A DNA stretch of 11,454 nucleotides from CALGLS01 sp047626155 (GTDB taxonomy: Bacteria > Bacteroidota > Bacteroidia > Chitinophagales > Saprospiraceae). The notes beneath the pieces are model-generated. The model saw only the letters and a program-made list of their open reading frames with translations, ran no database searches and was not told the origin of the DNA. Location: contig JBLHRR010000172.1 of the NCBI GenBank assembly GCA_047626155.1, positions 1 through 11,454 on the forward strand, given 5' to 3'. Numbering within the stretch: the first letter of the stretch is position 1; each line of letters starts with the position of its first letter. Position numbers and translations under genes: made by a program. Below are positions 7,526-11,454 of the stretch, piece after piece.

Positions 7526-8012
7526 CTTTTTATGGAATAAAATCTAAACATTATTTTCAATGTCTTCTTGAACACACCCATCAGAACTTTCTGTATAAGT
7601 CCAATAGTTCTCTATGAAATTCGCAGAAGGATTGGTCTATGCAAAAAGACTGGAGCAAGGCATTACTGCTAATACTGGAGCGATTAATAAACTTCTTATC
7701 ATTAGTTTAGTTTTAGTTAAAACGAAAAATTTGCTAAAGGACGATAAAACAATATCGCATAATCAGAAAACGGAAGGAATGCTTTGTTGTTTTTATTTTC
7801 AATTATTTTAACAAAATGCTCCACAAAAAATATCCAATACTTCTTGTGTCCTACAAATTGTCTCTCAACAGTCGATTCTGCTTAGTTCCTAAGGGATAAC
7901 CAATAGAATTACGTATTTTTATTTTCCGTTTATAAAAACATGAAATACCGCCTAAACTGCGGACAGGTTTCTCTTAAAACATTAAATCTTACACATACCA
8001 ACTTAACTTCTA
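7526..8012. other. Intergenic stretch without a convincing gene
   Basis: After the terminator this AT-rich stretch has one 65-codon frame at 7614-7811. It starts three codons after an in-frame stop and shows no recognisable domain, so I do not call it. No exact TAnnTTTG element was found upstream of the protease gene. The region presumably carries the protease promoter and leader. Confidence 0.5.
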
Positions 8013-11000
8013 ATGAAAAAATCCAGATTACTCCTACTCTTATTCTTACTTCCGGCTTTACTCCTTTTAGGATTTCAGCTACAGGATTCCACTCAGAATA
8101 CCAATGATCAAACCCAACCCTTTTTAAAAAAGGGGAACATGCAATGGTATAAAATGAAAGCAGATTCCCGCGTAACCATTTCTGAATTCTTACTTCAATA
8201 CCAGGAAAGCTTAGGCATAACCAACAGTCAACAATGGATCAGATATCGTACGGAAACGGATCAGTTGAACATGACCCACAATCGTTACCAACTTCATCAT
8301 GCGGGGATTCCTGTAGAAGGAGCGGAACTTATCATTCATGAAAAGGATGGTCTTGTCAGTACCTTCAACGGATGCTGGACGCCAGGAATGGAAGCTGAAC
8401 TTTCTGTTGTGCTAAGTAAAGAAGACGCCATTGAGAAAGCACTTCATTATATTCCTGCGGAACAATACATGTGGGAAAATGAAGGTGCAGAAAAGTTGGT
8501 TAAAATGGTGGAGCGAAATCCAAACGCTACTTCTTATCCAAAACCAGAACTTGTATTATATAACAAAACATTTCCGAAAACGGAAGGTGCTTTCAAAGCT
8601 GCCTATAAAATGATCATTGACGCGACAAAACCAATAACCCGAAAACTGGTCTTCATTGATGCCAGCACTGGTGCATTGTTGCAACAATTGGAATTATTGC
8701 ACACCACTGAAACTCCTGCCACCGCCGTTACAAAATACCATGGCACTCGTCAGATCATTACTGATTCCATTGCGCCTGACAGTTTCCGACTTATGGAAAC
8801 TTCCAGAGGATTGGGGATTCGCACCATGAATTTCAACAAAAATACAGACACCGGAAGCTATCAGGATTATGCAACAGATTTTTGGGATGCCGATAATCTG
8901 TGGGATACCCAAAATGATGATCAAGATGAAGTAGCTAATGACGCACACTTTGCAGCGGAGATGACTTACGACTACCTCCACGACCACTTAGACCACACTG
9001 GTATTTTTGTAGATAGCATCCCGATGTTGTCTTTAGTTCATTATGGAGAAAATGTAGCCAACGCTTTTTGGAACGGCAGATTCTGTTCCTTAGGAGATGG
9101 AAATGGCAATCAATACACACCACTTACTTCTCTTGATGTAGTAGGACATGAATTTGGTCATGGGCTTACGCGGACAACAGCAAATTTAATTTATCAGGAC
9201 GAACCTGGTGGACTGAACGAATCATTTAGTGACATCTTAGGAACTTGCGTAGAGTTTTGGGCAGAGCCAGACTCCATGGCTGATTATAACATTGGCGAAG
9301 ACTTTGACCAATTAGGAACGGGTTTCAGAGATATGAGTGACCCTAACGCAGAGGGCCATCCTGATACTTATGAGGGCAGCTTTTGGGAATTCGGAGACTT
9401 TGACAATGGTGGCGTTCACATAAATAGTGGCGTACAAAATTATTGGTTCTATCTACTTTCCGAAGGTGGTACTGGTACGAATGACAATAGCTACCAATAT
9501 GCTGTTGAGGCAGTTGGAATAGATACTTCTAGTAAAATTGCCTATAGAAACTTAAGATATTATCTAACTCGTTTCTCACAATTCGTTGACGCACGTCAGG
9601 GCGCACTTATTTCTGCCGAAGACTTATATGGTCCTTGTAGTTTCGCTGCGCAACAAACCGTCAACGCTTGGCGTGCCGTAGGTGTTGGTGAATTGTCCGA
9701 TGACAATGACTTCGAAATGATCGGCTTCATTGGCCTTGATCCCTTTAATTGCGGCTTAAGTGCCGAAGAATTCCCAACCATACAAATGAGGTATAACGGC
9801 TGCCTTACTCCTCTTGGAGATAACACGTTAGTTCCCCTGGAAATAGTGGTAGACAATGGAGCCATTCAACGAGACACCATCCTTTTGGCTAACGGTATTC
9901 TAGGTGGCGATACGCTTACCTACACTATAGATACGCCGATCAGCGGTTTAGGAACAATGGGATCACATGAGATTTCCGTAACGGTTGCTCTTCCTGGAGA
10001 CACACTTTCTAACAATAATAATACAATTAGCTTCAGTTTGGAAAATGTGCTGGATCAAAATTCCGATTTCCAAGGTGATCAATTTCTACGACCAGCTCCT
10101 GATTGCTTTATGTCGCAGGTTCCGATAGAAGTAGAAGTTACCTTCCTAGGCTGTGACTTTATTGAGAGTGGGGCCGAATTATTTTTGTCTTATGCTTTTG
10201 ATGGTAATATTGTAACAGAAAGCACTACGCTTACTACGGACTATCAGCGTGGAGAATCCTTTAGCTACACCTTCAATGAACAACTCAATGCCAGCACCTA
10301 TCGTGGCGTTTCTGACATAACGGCTTGGGTCGATTTCCCTGATGATTTTATCACGGTTAACGATTCTACTTTTGCAAAAGTCATTAACCCGGATCTACTG
10401 ATCATTGATAAATTGATAACCTTTGAATCCATAGAGAACCAATTGGATTCTTTCTATACTCAAACGACTGATTATTCGGATGTCTTTATTTCTGAGCTCT
10501 CTAGTTTCGAAAGCGATTACGGTATTTTTATGACAGGTAAGGAGCCAGATCCATTATTGGATAACGAGTCCTTGACTTTCGTTTCCACTCCGGCTTCTGT
10601 TTGGCAAAACAATGAGGAACTCTCGGCTATGATGTGTATTTGTGTGGATGCTCAATTTTATAATTCTCTGGAGTTGAGTTTCGATCACCGACAAGTTCGC
10701 GCTAATTACTTAGAGAATGCTTTTGATTTAGAAACGATATATTCCAGTAGCTTACGAGTGCTGGTAAATGGAGAACAGGTAAGCCCTACATATGCTACGG
10801 ATGCCAGCTCTGGAATTGGAAGCTGGAGTCGCCAGTCCTTGGACATTTCTGATTACACCGGTGATTTATTAGAAATCTGTTTTGAGTCGCGTTGTGTAGC
10901 TAGTATTGACGCTTTCGCTCCGGGGGATAGAGTTTATCTTGATAACATTTTGCTTAGCGGAGTTGTAAGTACAGAAAACGCTCTCAACAATGCTTTCACA

Positions 11001-11246
11001 TTGAATGTAAATCCTAATCCTAGCAATGGTCAGTTTGTAATAAACTATGGAAGTAAAACGACTGAGGCACTTACCATGACAATTTTTGATGTACACGGCC
11101 GTCAGCTATGGGCTCAGGAAACTAGTGCCGGAACTGCTCAGGGTGTTTTAGCTGTTGATCTGAGTTCTTTTGCCGAGGGGATTTATTTCCTTAGAATGGG
11201 AGATGGGAAGAGCTTTGTGAATGAGCGGATTGTGGTGGCGAGATAG
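8013..11246 (+). CDS. Thermolysin-family (M4) metalloprotease with type A T9SS tail
   Basis: This 1077-residue zinc protease is made as a secreted precursor. Residues 4-20 are a hydrophobic export segment. Residues 45-225 are the FTP/PepSY-like propeptide. The peptidase core spans about 236-560. The active site is complete: HEFGH at 379-383 (two Zn ligands and the catalytic Glu), third ligand E403 in GGLNESFSD, the N350-A351 backbone site in NAFWNG, R439 in FRDMSDP, and H469 in HINSG. The HExxH-to-Glu spacing of 23 residues equals that of thermolysin. Residues about 600-680 look like a CARDB-type beta domain and 795-985 like a MAM/jellyroll domain, both by pattern only. Residues 994-1077 form a type A (TIGR04183, Por) sorting tail. 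The protein should degrade peptides or proteins outside the cell. No Shine-Dalgarno is seen, and ATG 8013 directly precedes the export segment. Confidence 0.93.
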   Translation: MKKSRLLLLLFLLPALLLLGFQLQDSTQNTNDQTQPFLKKGNMQWYKMKADSRVTISEFLLQYQESLGITNSQQWIRYRTETDQLNMTHNRYQLHHAGIPVEGAELIIHEKDGLVSTFNGCWTPGMEAELSVVLSKEDAIEKALHYIPAEQYMWENEGAEKLVKMVERNPNATSYPKPELVLYNKTFPKTEGAFKAAYKMIIDATKPITRKLVFIDASTGALLQQLELLHTTETPATAVTKYHGTRQIITDSIAPDSFRLMETSRGLGIRTMNFNKNTDTGSYQDYATDFWDADNLWDTQNDDQDEVANDAHFAAEMTYDYLHDHLDHTGIFVDSIPMLSLVHYGENVANAFWNGRFCSLGDGNGNQYTPLTSLDVVGHEFGHGLTRTTANLIYQDEPGGLNESFSDILGTCVEFWAEPDSMADYNIGEDFDQLGTGFRDMSDPNAEGHPDTYEGSFWEFGDFDNGGVHINSGVQNYWFYLLSEGGTGTNDNSYQYAVEAVGIDTSSKIAYRNLRYYLTRFSQFVDARQGALISAEDLYGPCSFAAQQTVNAWRAVGVGELSDDNDFEMIGFIGLDPFNCGLSAEEFPTIQMRYNGCLTPLGDNTLVPLEIVVDNGAIQRDTILLANGILGGDTLTYTIDTPISGLGTMGSHEISVTVALPGDTLSNNNNTISFSLENVLDQNSDFQGDQFLRPAPDCFMSQVPIEVEVTFLGCDFIESGAELFLSYAFDGNIVTESTTLTTDYQRGESFSYTFNEQLNASTYRGVSDITAWVDFPDDFITVNDSTFAKVINPDLLIIDKLITFESIENQLDSFYTQTTDYSDVFISELSSFESDYGIFMTGKEPDPLLDNESLTFVSTPASVWQNNEELSAMMCICVDAQFYNSLELSFDHRQVRANYLENAFDLETIYSSSLRVLVNGEQVSPTYATDASSGIGSWSRQSLDISDYTGDLLEICFESRCVASIDAFAPGDRVYLDNILLSGVVSTENALNNAFTLNVNPNPSNGQFVINYGSKTTEALTMTIFDVHGRQLWAQETSAGTAQGVLAVDLSSFAEGIYFLRMGDGKSFVNERIVVAR
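10992..11243 (+). other. Type A T9SS C-terminal sorting domain (Por/TIGR04183)
   Basis: Residues 994-1077 of the protease match the Por secretion tail: NPNPSNGQFVI, then MTIFDVHGRQLW, DLSSFAEGIYFLRM, and a basic ending ERIVVAR. In studied relatives the domain is removed by the PorU sortase and the protein is attached to A-LPS or released. These accessory genes are not in the window. Confidence 0.9.
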
Positions 11247-11253
11247 AGGAGGA

Positions 11254-11278
11254 TAACTTAAACTTTTAACTTAAACTT
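11254..11278. repeat. Two 12-base direct repeats after the protease gene
   Basis: taacttaaactt occurs at 11254-11265 and again at 11267-11278, a 13-base period. It lies between the protease stop codon and its terminator. It is short and AT-rich, so its meaning is unclear. Confidence 0.55.
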
Positions 11279-11319
11279 CCCACTATTGTACCGTTGGGGA
11301 GCTTTGGAATAAGTTTATT

Positions 11320-11372
11320 AAAAAAGCCGCGAAGTGGATGCTAGATTTTAGCGTTTCTTTGCGGCTTTTTTT
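11320..11372 (+). terminator. Intrinsic, possibly bidirectional, terminator after the protease gene
   Basis: Arms 11320-11334 and 11357-11371 pair over 15 positions including one G-U. A 7-base T-run (11366-11372) forms the end of the right arm and tail. A small inner hairpin (gcta/tagc) sits in the loop. The six A residues at the left end give a T-run on the minus strand, so it could also end a transcript arriving from the right. Confidence 0.88.
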
Positions 11373-11454
11373 GTTCTTACGATAGATAACTAAAGAATCG
11401 ATTTCGTCTCAATTAGAGCTGATGCGAGAGAGAAGAGGCCAAACCTTTTATTTA

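Noticed and set aside
7614..7811. A 65-codon + strand frame between the two secreted-protein genes
   Set aside because: No recognisable domain, no ribosome binding site, an AT-rich composition and a Lys/Leu-rich low-information product; chance is the simpler explanation.
7942..7966. A small hairpin (ccgc/gcgg) before the protease gene as a riboswitch or operator
   Set aside because: Only four base pairs form the stem and no known riboswitch motif surrounds it.

Overview
The window looks like chromosomal DNA from a Bacteroidota bacterium. Two large secreted proteins end in the two kinds of type IX secretion system (T9SS) sorting domain, a system essentially confined to this phylum. The coding starts lack a clear Shine-Dalgarno sequence and sit behind A-rich stretches. 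One -7 promoter element matches the Bacteroidota consensus TAnnTTTG exactly. The long Ig-like, CUB-like and PPC-like secreted protein, and the charged insert in an LptF/LptG-type permease, resemble what is seen in Saprospiria (Lewinella or Haliscomenobacter relatives). That narrower placement is a guess from style, not proven.

All five recognisable genes lie on the + strand. (1) Bases 1-741 are the 3' part of an LptF/LptG-family lipopolysaccharide-export permease. Its frame is open from the first base and starts with a repetitive Asp-Lys tract. (2) Bases 874-1557 encode a DUF2461 (TIGR02453) protein of unknown function. (3) An imperfect palindrome of about 100 bp fills most of the gap to the next gene. 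(4) Bases 1703-2365 encode a PAP2-type membrane phosphatase with all three catalytic motifs. (5) A 482-bp gap follows, with strong C-over-G strand asymmetry and a doubtful pair of small minus-strand frames. (6) Bases 2848-7458 encode a 1536-residue exported protein with N-terminal PPC-like and CUB-like domains, about ten Ig-like repeats and a type B T9SS domain, followed by a strong terminator. (7) A 554-bp gap contains no convincing gene. (8) Bases 8013-11246 encode a 1077-residue thermolysin-family (M4) metalloprotease with an intact active site, a long beta-rich C-terminal region and a type A T9SS tail. It is followed by a terminator that could work in both directions.

The first three genes are envelope or housekeeping-like and spaced by 130-145 bp, so they are not a tight operon. 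The two large genes are separate transcription units: a terminator follows each, and a promoter-like element precedes the first. Both products should pass the inner membrane by the Sec route and the outer membrane by T9SS, ending on the surface or outside the cell. A role in adhesion plus protein breakdown is plausible but inferred. I saw no CRISPR array, RNA gene, insertion sequence, phage gene or defence system. The least explained parts are the 1561-1661 palindrome, the 2366-2847 gap and the Asp-Lys tract.
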